From Amphibacillus marinus (GTDB lineage Bacteria; Bacillota; Bacilli; Bacillales; Amphibacillaceae): 64,000 nucleotides of DNA. Both the position numbers and the translations under genes were made by a program. Location of the stretch: assembly GCF_900110345.1 (NCBI RefSeq), contig NZ_FODJ01000008.1:1-64000 (forward strand), written 5' to 3'. The notes beneath the pieces were generated by a model. It was not told the origin of the DNA. It did not search any database and saw nothing but the letters and a program-made list of their open reading frames with translations. Below, one piece after another: positions 28,722 through 39,506 of this stretch (positions are counted from its first letter, which is position 1; the number at the start of each line of letters is the position of its first letter).

Positions 28722-30256
28722 TGGCTCAAGATAAATTAGCAGCCCTTATTATTTTGGACGGCTTCGCACTGCGGGATGAAGAAAAAGGTAATGCTGTTAA
28801 GCACGCAAATACGCCTAACTTTGACCGTTATTGGAATCAATACGCTCATAACCAGTTAATTGCTTCTGGTGAAGCGGTAGGTCTTCCAGATGGACAAATG
28901 GGTAATTCAGAAGTCGGCCATTTAAATATTGGTGCGGGTCGCATTGTTTATCAAAGCTTAACACGAGTAAATTTGTCAGTTCGTGAAGGAGATTTCTTTA
29001 CGAACATTGAAATTGTTAAAGCGGTTGAGCATGCATTAACAAACAATAAAGCACTTCATGTTTTTGGTTTGCTTTCTGATGGTGGTGTGCATAGTCATAT
29101 TGAACACCTCTATGCTATTTTGAAATTGGCTAAAGATAAAGGACTTGAGCAAGTATTTGTACATGGTTTCTTAGACGGTCGTGATGTTGGTCAGAAGTCT
29201 GCTAAACAATATATTGAAGCTGCTCAGGCGAAAATGTCTGAAATTGGTATAGGTCAGTTTGCAACGATAGCAGGACGATATTATGCAATGGACCGTGATA
29301 AACGTTGGGACCGTGTTCAAAAAGCATATGACGCTATCGTTTATGGGAAGGGCCCACAGGCCAAAGATCCACTTACAATTGTTGATACAGCATATGGTGA
29401 AGACATTTATGACGAGTTTGTGTTACCAACGGTTATTGTAGATGATAACGGTGAGCCAATCGGGAAAGTATCCTCAGAGGATGCAATTATCTTCTTTAAC
29501 TTCCGTCCGGATCGAGCAATTCAAATGTCACAAGCCTTTGCTAATAATGACTTTTCTGAGTTTAACCGTGGTGAAGTAGCGCCAACAGATATTTACTTTG
29601 TTTGTTTAATGAAATATAGTGATACAGTTACTGGTAGAATAGCTTATCCACCAACTGACTTAAAGAACACAGTAGGAGAAGTTTTAGCGAATAATGGCTT
29701 GAAGCAGCTAAGAATTGCTGAAACAGAAAAGTACCCACATGTGACCTTCTTTATGAGTGGTGGTCGTGAGCAGGAATTTGAAGGCGAAAAGCGAATTTTA
29801 ATTGATTCACCAAAAGTAGCAACTTACGATTTAAAGCCTGAAATGAGTGCTTATGAAGTAACTGACGCTCTACTAAAAGAGCTAGATGAAGGTAATCAGA
29901 ATGCAATTATCTTAAACTTCGCTAATCCAGATATGGTTGGTCACTCTGGTATGCTAGAGCCGACTGTCAAGGCCATTGAGGTGGTTGATGAATGCTTAGG
30001 AAAGATTGTTGATAAGATCATTGAAAAAGGTGGACAAGCAATCATTACCGCTGATCACGGTAACTCTGATGAGGTTGTCTCCTTGGATGGAACGCCAATG
30101 ACCGCTCACACGACAAATCCTGTACCAGTCATTATTACCAAGGATGGGGTTGCTATCCGAGACGGCGGTATCCTAGGTGATTTGGCTCCAACCTTACTAG
30201 ATCTATTAAACGTTGATAAACCAGCCGAAATGACTGGTCAATCATTAATAAAGTAG
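28721..30256 (+). CDS. gpmI: 2,3-bisphosphoglycerate-independent phosphoglycerate mutase
   Basis: Manganese-dependent conversion of 3- to 2-phosphoglycerate. The phosphorylated Ser is in [11 protein letters not shown], and metal ligands are in LILDGF near the start and TADHGNSDE near the end. Length 511 aa. The start overlaps the tpiA stop by one base. In Bacillus this enzyme is pH-sensitive and needed in sporulation. eno follows after 36 bases. Confidence 0.96.
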
Positions 30257-30277
30257 TTCCAAAAAACTTAAAATTAA

Positions 30278-31579
<1,302 letters not shown>

Positions 31580-31619
31580 TCGATATTTATTTAAGAACTA
31601 TAATTGTAATAAGCCTTAC

Positions 31620-31659
31620 CTCCAGTTGTTAGAAAACCTCTGACAACTGGAGTTTTTTT
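31620..31659 (+). terminator. Terminator of the glycolytic operon
   Basis: CTCCAGTTGT and ACAACTGGAG form a 10-bp stem followed by TTTTTTT. Confidence 0.93.
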
Positions 31660-31708
31660 ATTGTAAATTCTACTATATTTCTAATCATTAATTTAAAAGG
31701 GCAAATAA

Positions 31709-31906
31709 CGGTTCTTCATCAAATGGCGTTGGGTTTGTATTACTCTAGCAAAAAGGGGCCGCATTCACCGAAGAGCACAGTCTCAGCCTCTTTAGAAAGC
31801 AAAAACACACTTTCTTGTGGGGTCTTCGCACACATGCTAGTCCCGCAGGAGTCGGCTTTTTTCTTTCGCCCAATCTTGTGAAATTATTTTTAGCAATGCT
31901 ATTTTA
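31709..31906. repeat. MITE-like interspersed repeat, copy B
   Basis: The left end GGTTCTTCATCAAATGGCGTTGG matches the left end of copy D. The core (TCTCAGCCTCTTTAGAAAGC, then GTCTTCG and CCCGCAGGAGTCGGC) is shared with copy A. The right end, read inversely, resembles the left end of copy C. It starts about 50 bases after the eno terminator. The rest of 31907-32170 has no gene or motif I can support. Confidence 0.7.
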
Positions 31907-32171
31907 AATAAAACCCAGATAACTTGTTATTAATACATACAATCATACAAGACTAGCCTTGTTACAGGATGCTGATTAGAAGGCCATAAGTTATGTCACT
32001 GTTAAGAGCTATCACTAATTCTAAATAAAAGAACGAGCCATTCATTATTCGGTTCTGTGCGATACAATGTCCAATAAGCGGATTCCTTTGAGCGCAACTT
32101 TAGTAAAGGCATAGATCCTCCCACCTCGTCGTTACCCTACCAACAAGTACCTCTTTTTAGCAAATGATGTT

Positions 32172-32199
32172 ACCTTCTATTTGGACAGAGAATATAGTA
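32172..32199 (+). promoter_or_regulatory. Sigma-K-like promoter of the BclA-head gene
   Basis: AC at 32172-32173, a 17-base spacer, then AATATAGTA at 32191-32199. This fits the AC-N16/17-CATANNNTA pattern with one mismatch (A for C). The start codon is 27 bases downstream with the ribosome site between. Confidence 0.5.
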
Positions 32200-32225
32200 T
32201 AAAAAAGGCTGTCAGAGAGGGGAGC

Positions 32226-32726
32226 ATGACGTTGACAAATAACATCAATTTTAACGGTCCGCTAGGCAATTGTTGTCCTGATAATGAGCCAGCATCAAGC
32301 GTCACCATCCATTCTATGTATGCGTCAAACACAATCGGTACTGCTATTACTGTCTTACTAGGTGGTGCTACTAATATTACGCTTCCTAGTAATCAAAGCC
32401 TCGATGGATTTATTGCAAATGGCACCAATACGATCTTTACCATTCCAGAAACAGGGCGTTACTACTTAACTTATCAAATTAATACAACAGCCTCACTTGG
32501 CATTGGGGCTGGTTCAAGGCTGCTACGAAATGGATCAACAGCGATTCCTGGAAGTATTGTTCGACCTATCGTTAGTACTGCAACGTTTAATAATGACCTC
32601 ATTACTAATTTTACAGCTGGAAATACAGTCTCGCTTCAATTGTTTAGCTCGATCCTGTTAACGGCCACGCTACTATCTACAGCTGGTTCAGTTGGGGCAG
32701 CACTTACTATCATTAGAATTGAGTAA
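32226..32726 (+). CDS. BclA C-terminal-domain-like spore surface protein lacking collagen repeats
   Basis: A 166-residue protein. Residues 1-25 are a polar leader with a double cysteine (LGNCC, residues 13-17). The rest resembles the TNF-like jelly-roll head of the exosporium glycoprotein BclA (segments FTIPETGRYYLTYQIN, LLRNGSTAIPGS and a Thr/Ser/Leu-rich end). No Gly-x-y collagen stretch lies between. The ATG at 32226 follows GAGAGGGGAG; a 15-codon extension is rejected. LG[NS]CC is shared with the Ena-like protein at 34089, so this may be a tip protein docking through an Ena-type connector. The fold is recognised from memory. Confidence 0.65.
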   Translation: MTLTNNINFNGPLGNCCPDNEPASSVTIHSMYASNTIGTAITVLLGGATNITLPSNQSLDGFIANGTNTIFTIPETGRYYLTYQINTTASLGIGAGSRLLRNGSTAIPGSIVRPIVSTATFNNDLITNFTAGNTVSLQLFSSILLTATLLSTAGSVGAALTIIRIE

Positions 32727-32768
32727 TTTAGTAGTAGGTATGGGAAAAGTAATCATTCTAGAATGGAA

Positions 32769-32796
32769 ACAAATTAAAGGATAAATTCATAGATTA
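32769..32796 (+). promoter_or_regulatory. Sigma-K-like promoter of the 302-residue spore protein gene
   Basis: AC at 32769-32770, a 17-base spacer, then CATAGATTA at 32788-32796, a full match to CATANNNTA. The ribosome site GGGGGAG follows so closely that the 5' leader would be very short. Confidence 0.5.
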
Positions 32797-32820
32797 TCTA
32801 AAGAGGGGGAGTGAGTGAAC

Positions 32821-33729
32821 ATGGCAAATACTGAGCGCGACTTACTAGGTAACCATTGTTTAAATGTGATGCAAATATATGATTGGATTACACACTGTTC
32901 AAATCATAAAGTTAAAATACCGGTATTTCAAAAAAATAAAGCAAAAATTAACAAACAAGATATCTGTGGCGATTTCCACATGAAAGATGGCAGTCTTACC
33001 CCGATATTACTTTGGCACAATGCTTCCTCATCTTATTTGACAGGCACCATTTCCATTACAAATTATTTAGAAAGTCGCGGGTCAGTTAATGTCTATGTTA
33101 ATCATAAGCACCTTCTCAGTATATCTCGTGGCACTTCAAAAAGCGTTACAGTCGATAATCTACAGTCTGTGTCAATATCCACTACTTCAAAGGCAATTAG
33201 TCAGGGAAGATACATGATTACCCTTAACGAAAAAATCATTTTAAATAATACAAAGCTGTTTGAGCTTGAGAATGTTAACCAGATGGAATGCTTTTTAACA
33301 GATAAAAATGGCAAAAGGATTGATCCCAATAAGTTAAATGAAATAAGTTGTAAAGAGATTACCCCAAAAAATAAAAGAGCACGCAAGATAATTAAATTGG
33401 CAGATGGTAAGCACGCTTCGCTGGAACGGGTGATAGTCCAAATAACAGGGTATGTGAGCCTCAAAAACTATAAGTTTAATTGCTGCCTTGGTCCTGTTCC
33501 ATTTTGTTACCAAGCAGTTTATTTTCTCTGTGCACCAACTGGTACGAGCATTTCAGCCATTGTTGAGTCATTTTCATGTGAGATGTCTTTTGTACCAAGT
33601 TCTGATAATTGTGTGTGCTTTTACATTGAGATGAATTGTGCTAGTCGATTAAATATTAAATCATTTACTCATTCCAATATTGCTGTTACTGGCAAGGTAA
33701 TAAAACCTCGTGAGTTGTTACGTTGTTAA
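32821..33729 (+). CDS. Putative spore surface protein with embedded Ena-like module
   Basis: A 302-residue, Cys-rich protein without signal peptide. The N-terminus holds HCLNVMQIYDWITHC, like the CxKVxKVYDW leader I recall from Bacillus spore proteins. Residues about 45-140 (DICGDF, then TGTISITN, VNVYVN, a Ser/Thr strand and GRYMITLNEKI) parallel the Ena/DUF3992 jelly-roll. The C-terminal third has NCCLGPVPFC, FLCAPTGTSI, FSCEMSF and CVCFYIEMNC, a second Cys-rich beta domain. The ATG at 32821 is preferred over GTG at 32815 because of GGGGGAG spacing. Plausibly a disulfide-linked anchor or adaptor. Confidence 0.55.
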   Translation: MANTERDLLGNHCLNVMQIYDWITHCSNHKVKIPVFQKNKAKINKQDICGDFHMKDGSLTPILLWHNASSSYLTGTISITNYLESRGSVNVYVNHKHLLSISRGTSKSVTVDNLQSVSISTTSKAISQGRYMITLNEKIILNNTKLFELENVNQMECFLTDKNGKRIDPNKLNEISCKEITPKNKRARKIIKLADGKHASLERVIVQITGYVSLKNYKFNCCLGPVPFCYQAVYFLCAPTGTSISAIVESFSCEMSFVPSSDNCVCFYIEMNCASRLNIKSFTHSNIAVTGKVIKPRELLRC

Positions 33730-33769
33730 TGTAATCGCATGAAAAAGATTAGTGTTCATGTGTAAATAA

Positions 33770-33874
33770 TTACGCAACTGTCGCATCAACATACTTAGGT
33801 TCAGTTAAGCTGGCTGAAGGATGGCGAAGTGTTACGTCTACGGATGGACAGAACGAGTAGCTTGTTTAATGAAT
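33770..33874 (+). repeat. Dispersed repeat of about 100 bp, copy 2
   Basis: Inverted copy of 6423-6531. It lies in the gap between the two spore-surface genes. One frame reads ATVASTYLGSVKLAEGW before a stop, which could be a degraded coding fragment. Nothing else is visible in 33730-34020. Confidence 0.65.
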
Positions 33875-34021
33875 GCGTACAACATTCCTAATATTACTGC
33901 CTAGTAACAGGTAACAAATGAGAACAAGGCCCATACTGTGTGATTATTTTATAAATGATTACCTAATATTGACCTTGTATTTTTTAAAAAAATAGTCTAA
34001 TGTCAGCTAGTATTCGTCTAG

Positions 34022-34049
34022 ACAATCAGGATATCCCTAACATAGAGTA
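34022..34049 (+). promoter_or_regulatory. Sigma-K-like promoter of the Ena-core-like gene
   Basis: AC at 34022-34023, a 17-base spacer, then CATAGAGTA at 34041-34049, a full match to CATANNNTA. The start codon lies 39 bases further, leaving a normal leader. Confidence 0.55.
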
Positions 34050-34088
34050 ATATGAATACAAATTTAAAAGAATAGGAGGAGAATAACA

Positions 34089-34436
34089 TTGGCTCAATTA
34101 GGGAGTTGTTGTGGTGATGAGTTAGTAGGCGTTAATGACGCTGTCTGTTTTACAGTTGATTTGGAAGCAACGGGTGAAGGAGCAGATTTAATCTTATGGG
34201 AGGATGAAACAAGTTTTATTATAAATGGCTCAATTATGGTTGAGAATAATGGGATTATTGGGGCTTCGCCAACAGCTGCACTGACTGTAAATGGGGCTGC
34301 AATTCCTGGTTTTACTGTCGCACCTGGAGAGGCTAGGTCAATTACATTAAATGATATTGAAACAATTGGGTTAACTGGAACAGGAACAGGTACGGGTAGC
34401 GTTAAGGTTTCATTCTCTATTAATTACAAATATTAA
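34089..34436 (+). CDS. Endospore appendage (Ena/DUF3992)-like core protein
   Basis: A 115-residue protein starting at TTG behind AGGAGGAG. The N-terminus fits the Ena connector pattern: a hydrophobic residue, one or two residues, CC, ten to twelve residues, C. Here it is L-GS-CC, eleven residues, C20. The body is a Gly/Thr-rich jelly-roll with GSIMVENN, ALTVNGAAIPGFTVAPGEA, ITLNDIETIGL and GTGTGSVKVSFSINY, paralleling Ena1B. The C-terminal Cys that locks the connector in Ena1B aligns with Ser here. In the B. cereus group such subunits build disulfide-bonded spore fibres. Confidence 0.65.
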   Translation: MAQLGSCCGDELVGVNDAVCFTVDLEATGEGADLILWEDETSFIINGSIMVENNGIIGASPTAALTVNGAAIPGFTVAPGEARSITLNDIETIGLTGTGTGTGSVKVSFSINYKY

Positions 34437-34679
34437 GCCAATTAGTTTTAAGTAAATATAGTATACAGTGAATTTGGCCAGATATTGTATAATTTTTAAA
34501 TAGTAAAGGTAGACTTAAATAACATCTAGATTAAGTTTTATCGATAACAATGCTAATTGTCACCTTATAACTTACAATGGGTAGTAGTTATAAAAGATCA
34601 TAAAGTACTGTTTATAACCGGCTTTGAGAATTTTTTATGATAACGAGAAGGACGCTAAAGCGAAAATGTCTTTTAAAAT
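34437..34679. other. Gene-free interval after the Ena-like gene
   Basis: No ORF or clear terminator for the Ena-like gene is visible. The sequence is AT-rich with isolated promoter-like strings. Confidence 0.4.
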
Positions 34680-34722
34680 AAATATTAACCCTAGTACCTA
34701 AATACTTAGGGTTAATATCTCC
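34676..34722 (-). terminator. Terminator of the CNNM/CorC transporter gene
   Basis: ATTAACCCTA pairs with TAGGGTTAAT. On the minus strand the tail is T-rich (TTTATTTT). Confidence 0.75.
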
Positions 34723-34735
34723 ACTCACTTACGAA

Positions 34736-36019
34736 TTAGATTGAGTCTGGTAAGGATAATTCAATTTCAGGCGATTCATTGACATCGACACGAACAATTC
34801 GAACACGTCGTTCTGAAACCTCTTCTGCGCAGATAGTCAAGTGTTCATAATTAAAACATTCACCATTGGTTGGGATGGCCTCAAAGTTTTCAATCACCCA
34901 ACCGCCTAGAGAATGATAGCTACTATCAGGCTGTGGCACCTTCATCTTTTCAGCAAAATCATCTAGCGGATATTGGGCATCAAATTTAAAGACATTCTCG
35001 TTAACCTGTGAGACAGAGATCACTTTTTCATCCTGTTCGTCCCAAATTTCCCCAACAATTTCTTCAAGCACATCTTCCATGGTAATAATACCAGAAGTCC
35101 CACCAAATTCATCAATGACAATTGCCATGTGAATTTTCTCCTTTTGAAGCTGTAGTAACAGGCTTGAAATTTTGAGTGACTCAACGACAAATAGCGGCTC
35201 GCGCAGTAATTCTTTGACATTAACTTCACCAAATTTAATTAAATAGGTAAAAAACTCTTTTTCTGAGAGAATACCAATAATGTTATCAATGCTACCATCA
35301 TAAACAGGTATTCTAGAAAAATGTTCTTGAAAGAAAATATGCTTAATCTCTTCAGTTGATTGATTAATATCAATGGCAATCATGTCAATGCGCGGGGTTA
35401 GAATTTCACCCGTAATCGTATCATCAAAATCCATTGATCGGTGAATCAATTCTCTTTCTTCACGATCAATGACACCCTCCTCTTCACTAAGATCAAGCAT
35501 AATCTTTAGCTCTTCCTCAGTTAATGAAGGCATGTTTTCTTCATGGGTAAATAATTTAGTTACCGCTCTTTTTAAGCCTGAAAAAATAAAATTTAACGGC
35601 ATTAGTAATTTAATAAGAACGTACATGATACCGGATATTGATAGTGCATATCGGTCAGCATACTCTTTTGCCAATGATTTCGGTAAAATTTCACCGAAAG
35701 TTAAAATAATGACCGTAGTAAACACAGTACTCACAATTAAGCCAATATTTTGCCCGAAAATTTGCGCAGCAATTGTAGCAGAAATACTAGCAGCTAGAAT
35801 ATTTACAATATTATTCCCTATTAGTATTGTTGATATCGTGTTATCGAATTTTTCAGCAATCTCTAACGCTTTTTTACTTCCTCTCCGACCTTCTTCTACA
35901 AAGTTCTTAAGTCTAATGTGACTAACACTTGAATATGCAGTTTCAGCAGATGAGAAAAAAGCGGATAGAATAACTAAAAAACCTAACAAAAAAATCGAAT
36001 ACAGGGGTATGTCTTCCAA
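34736..36019 (-). CDS. CNNM/CorC-HlyC family membrane protein (putative divalent-cation transporter)
   Basis: Order: DUF21 membrane domain with three to four helices (residues 1-190, starting FLLGFLVILSAFFSSAETAYSS), a CBS pair (about 200-330) and the CorC/HlyC C-terminal domain (about 345-420). Length 427 aa matches Bacillus YhdP/YrkA/YugS relatives, some linked to magnesium export or sodium-dependent transport. The ATG has only a weak upstream site (GGAGCGTG). The gap to 36325 shows nothing more. Confidence 0.88.
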   Translation of the reverse strand: MEDIPLYSIFLLGFLVILSAFFSSAETAYSSVSHIRLKNFVEEGRRGSKKALEIAEKFDNTISTILIGNNIVNILAASISATIAAQIFGQNIGLIVSTVFTTVIILTFGEILPKSLAKEYADRYALSISGIMYVLIKLLMPLNFIFSGLKRAVTKLFTHEENMPSLTEEELKIMLDLSEEEGVIDREERELIHRSMDFDDTITGEILTPRIDMIAIDINQSTEEIKHIFFQEHFSRIPVYDGSIDNIIGILSEKEFFTYLIKFGEVNVKELLREPLFVVESLKISSLLLQLQKEKIHMAIVIDEFGGTSGIITMEDVLEEIVGEIWDEQDEKVISVSQVNENVFKFDAQYPLDDFAEKMKVPQPDSSYHSLGGWVIENFEAIPTNGECFNYEHLTICAEEVSERRVRIVRVDVNESPEIELSLPDSI

Positions 36020-36318
36020 AAAAATTCACGCTCCTAAAATAGTAAATAGTAAAGCGTACCCGTATTCAATCAGTTTTATTCACTCTATGGTTTAAGGAAT
36101 TTACTTAAAGAATTGGGTTACGCAAAATGAAATAAAGCTATTATCCATTAGTGTAATCAAATTGCCATTGTTTTGCAACTTCCCAATTCACTCACTCCTA
36201 ACTTTGCCTTCTCAAAAGAACGATGAAGGTATATAAATTCTATTATAGTTTATTTTATTCAGACTGTACAGAATCAGACATCTATTTTTCCGAAAAAAAA
36301 TCAGCTAACTAAGTTGAT

Positions 36319-36360
36319 TAAAAAAAGCCCTATTATGTCAAAATTTGACAATTAGGGCTT
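36319..36360 (-). terminator. Terminator of ptsHI (minus strand)
   Basis: AAGCCCTA and TAGGGCTT form the stem. On the minus strand TTTTTTT follows. Confidence 0.9.
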
Positions 36361-36365
36361 AGAAA

Positions 36366-38081
36366 TTATTGATTTGTTTTCTCGCGAATGAATGCTTCTA
36401 CTTCATCAGCAGTAGACATGCTTAATAGTTCATCTTTATAAGAAGCTAAATCCTCTTTTGATAAATCTTTAATCTGTGTCCGTGCTGGTAAAATAGAGGT
36501 TGCACTCATACTGAATTCATCAAGTCCAAGACCAAGTAAGATTGGGATAGCAATTGAGTCGCCAGCCATCTCACCACACATACCAGCCCACTTACCTTCA
36601 GCGTGAGCAGCCTCAATAACATTATTCACAAGGTTCAAAATAGCAGGGTGGTATGGTTGATACAGGTATGAGACACGTTCGTTCATACGATCAGCTGCCA
36701 TTGTGTACTGAATTAAGTCATTTGTTCCGATACTAAAGAAATCAACCTCTTTAGCAAATTGACGTGCTATTACAGCAGTTGAAGGAATTTCAACCATAAT
36801 TCCGATTTCGATGTCATCTGAAACGTTAACACCTTCGCTTGTTAGGTTTTCTTTTTCTTCAAGCAGTAGAGCTTTGGCATCACGGAACTCGTTCAAAGTT
36901 GCGATCATAGGGAACATGATTTTTAAGTTTCCGTATGTACTAGCACGAAGCAATGCCCGAAGCTGAGTACGGAAAATATCATCACGCTCTAGGCATAAAC
37001 GAACGGCACGGAAGCCCAAGAACGGGTTCATTTCTTTAGGAAGATCAAGGTAACTTAATTCTTTATCGCCACCAATATCTAATGTACGAACAACCACTGG
37101 CTTATCACCCATTTGTTCTAATACAGACTTGTAAGCTTCAAATTGTTGATCTTCAGTAGGGAAATCACTATTTCCCATATAGAGAAATTCAGTTCGGTAA
37201 AGGCCCACACCTTCTCCACCATTGTTAAGTACACCCTGAACATCATCTGGAGTTCCAATGTTAGCGACTAGCTCAACATGAGTACCATCTTTGGAAATCG
37301 TAGGCTCATCCTTAAGCTGTGCCCAAACTTCTTTTTGTTTTTCAAAATCTGCCTGTTTTGCTTCATACTTAGCAATAACATCTTCACTTGGGTTAACAAT
37401 AATCTCGCCTTCAACACCATCAACAATAATGATATCGCCGTCTTTTACATCAGTCGTTACTGTTTTAGTTCCAACAACTGCAGGTATTTCTAAAGAACGA
37501 GCCATAATTGCTGAGTGTGATGTACGGCCACCAATATTAGTAGTGAATCCTTTAACAAATTGCTTGTTTAGCTGTGCTGTATCAGAAGGTGTTAAATCCT
37601 CCGCAATAATAATAACCTCTTCATCAATTAGCGCAGGATCAGGAAAGGTAACGTTAAGTAAATGAGCCATTACACGTTTCGTAACGTCACGTATATCAGC
37701 CGCACGTTCACGCATGTATTCGTTGTCCATATTCTCAAACATGCTGATAAACATGTTAGCGACTTCATCTAAAGCCGCTTCAGCATTAACGCTTTCATTC
37801 TTAATTTTATCTTGCATTGGTGCAATCATTTCAGGATCATTTAAAATAAGCAAGTGAGCAGAGAAAATTTCAGCGTGCTCATCACCAAGTGATTGACGAG
37901 CATTTTCTTTAATCTTTTCTAACTCTTGCTTGGAAATTCCAAGTGCGTCCTGAAGTCTTGTTACTTCACTTTCTACATCGTCTACTTTCTTCGTCTCAAA
38001 AGAAAGCTCAGGTGCCTCTAATGTGTATGCTTTCGCAATAGCGACACCATTTGATGCTGCAATCCCTTTAAGCATTGACAT
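36366..38081 (-). CDS. ptsI: Phosphoenolpyruvate-protein phosphotransferase (Enzyme I)
   Basis: First enzyme of the PTS; moves phosphate from PEP to HPr. The phospho-His is in [19 protein letters not shown], and PEP-site segments are [15 protein letters not shown] and MCGEMAGD near residue 500. Length 571 aa is usual. It starts six bases after ptsH, forming the ptsHI operon on the minus strand. It would feed the sucrose PTS at 51 kb. Confidence 0.97.
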   Translation of the reverse strand: MSMLKGIAASNGVAIAKAYTLEAPELSFETKKVDDVESEVTRLQDALGISKQELEKIKENARQSLGDEHAEIFSAHLLILNDPEMIAPMQDKIKNESVNAEAALDEVANMFISMFENMDNEYMRERAADIRDVTKRVMAHLLNVTFPDPALIDEEVIIIAEDLTPSDTAQLNKQFVKGFTTNIGGRTSHSAIMARSLEIPAVVGTKTVTTDVKDGDIIIVDGVEGEIIVNPSEDVIAKYEAKQADFEKQKEVWAQLKDEPTISKDGTHVELVANIGTPDDVQGVLNNGGEGVGLYRTEFLYMGNSDFPTEDQQFEAYKSVLEQMGDKPVVVRTLDIGGDKELSYLDLPKEMNPFLGFRAVRLCLERDDIFRTQLRALLRASTYGNLKIMFPMIATLNEFRDAKALLLEEKENLTSEGVNVSDDIEIGIMVEIPSTAVIARQFAKEVDFFSIGTNDLIQYTMAADRMNERVSYLYQPYHPAILNLVNNVIEAAHAEGKWAGMCGEMAGDSIAIPILLGLGLDEFSMSATSILPARTQIKDLSKEDLASYKDELLSMSTADEVEAFIREKTNQ

Positions 38082-38087
38082 AGGTAA

Positions 38088-38357
38088 TTACTCTCCTAAT
38101 CCTTCTTGCTTAATGACATCATAGATTGCGTCAACTGCTTCTTGTTCATCAGAACCCTCAGCAACAATCTTAATTTCTGCATCTTTAGGGATACCTAGAG
38201 ACATAACACCCATAATTGATTTTAAGTTTACGGACTTACCATTGTATTCTACGGTAACGTCAGAAGCAAAGTTACCTGCTTTGTTAACAAGTACAGTTGC
38301 TGGACGTGCGTGAACGCCTGTAGCGTCTGTAATTAATACTGTTTTTTCTGCTGCCAT
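38088..38357 (-). CDS. ptsH: Phosphocarrier protein HPr
   Basis: Small PTS phosphocarrier and, when Ser46-phosphorylated, CcpA co-repressor. His15 is in GVHARPA and Ser46 in [12 protein letters not shown]. Length 89 aa. GGAGG lies before the ATG on the minus strand. Together with the cre-like sites near msmX and the sucrose genes, it points to carbon catabolite control. Confidence 0.97.
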   Translation of the reverse strand: MAAEKTVLITDATGVHARPATVLVNKAGNFASDVTVEYNGKSVNLKSIMGVMSLGIPKDAEIKIVAEGSDEQEAVDAIYDVIKQEGLGE

Positions 38358-38588
38358 GAAAAAAACCTCCTATAAAGTTTTAAATTAAATTTATTCAGTA
38401 TACCACAAGTCTAATTTTACTTTGTTTTGCAGTATGATTTCAAGTCATAAGATTAAAAAAACAAGGTAAAACTGGTTGGTGCATTTTCAGTCGTTATCGA
38501 AAAAAGCACGCTTTCTCTAGTATACACTTTTCATACCATATCATTTTACCACTATCAAGTCCATTATCAAATTTATGTTACATTTCTT

Positions 38589-39506
38589 TTAGAAATCGGT
38601 TTCTTCCACCATTACTAAGGGAAGAAGCGCTTCCACATCTTTTTTTTCTGCTAAGTCGTGGTTGAAGGCCGTAGCACTACCAGCGGCTACTGCGTAACGA
38701 AAAGCTTCGCTAGTACTTGTACCACTTGTATAACCAGCTAGAAAACCAGCAACAGTTGAATCACCTGCACCAACTGTATTCACAACGTTTCCCTGTGGTG
38801 CTTGAGCCATAAAGCTTTCCGTTTGACTTAAATAAATTGCCCCTGCTCCCCCCATAGAAATAATAACATGTTCGACACGATTGCTTAACAGCTGTTTACC
38901 ATAAAAGATCGCATCTTCTACAGAATTAATTGTGGTATTAAATAACTCACCTAACTCATGCTGATTTGGCTTAACTAAGAAAATTGGTGTACCAAGTAGT
39001 GACCTTAAAGCCGCACTTGACGTATCAACAACAACCTTAACACCTAATTGATGACAGACGTTAGCAAACTGTACATATATGTTAGTAGGCAATGAAGAAG
39101 GAAGGCTACCTGCCAGGACTAAAATATCATTCGGTGACAGTGCTTGAATCTGTTTAAACAATTGCACTTGTTGCTGCTCGCTAATGCGAGGACCAGGCCC
39201 ATTAAATTCAGTCTCATGATTTGCTTTCAGTTTCATGTTTATTCTTGTTGGTTCATTGACCTCAATAAATTGTGTGGTTATCGCTTCTGCCAGTAAAGCA
39301 TCTTCTATGAACTTACCGGTAAACCCACCAATAAAACCAAGAGCGGTATTATCAATTGCGAGTCGCTTTAAAATGCGAGATACATTAATTCCCTTTCCAC
39401 CAGGGAAATATTCTGGCTCTTCACCTCGGTTTAACGCGCCTAAGCGACAATGTTCAACCTTAAGGATATAGTCTAGCGAAGGGTTAACCGTACATGTATA
39501 AATCAC
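38589..39506 (-). CDS. fruK: 1-phosphofructokinase (PfkB family)
   Basis: Phosphorylates fructose-1-phosphate to the 1,6-bisphosphate. N-terminal TVNPSLDYIL and GGKGINVSRIL, C-terminal GAGDSTVAGFLAGY (catalytic Asp), length 305 aa. Tagatose-6-phosphate kinase is a close relative, but the overlap with a DeoR-type fruR (four bases) favours fructose. The expected EII gene fruA is absent; the next gene downstream is ptsH. Confidence 0.88.
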   Translation of the reverse strand: MIYTCTVNPSLDYILKVEHCRLGALNRGEEPEYFPGGKGINVSRILKRLAIDNTALGFIGGFTGKFIEDALLAEAITTQFIEVNEPTRINMKLKANHETEFNGPGPRISEQQQVQLFKQIQALSPNDILVLAGSLPSSLPTNIYVQFANVCHQLGVKVVVDTSSAALRSLLGTPIFLVKPNQHELGELFNTTINSVEDAIFYGKQLLSNRVEHVIISMGGAGAIYLSQTESFMAQAPQGNVVNTVGAGDSTVAGFLAGYTSGTSTSEAFRYAVAAGSATAFNHDLAEKKDVEALLPLVMVEETDF

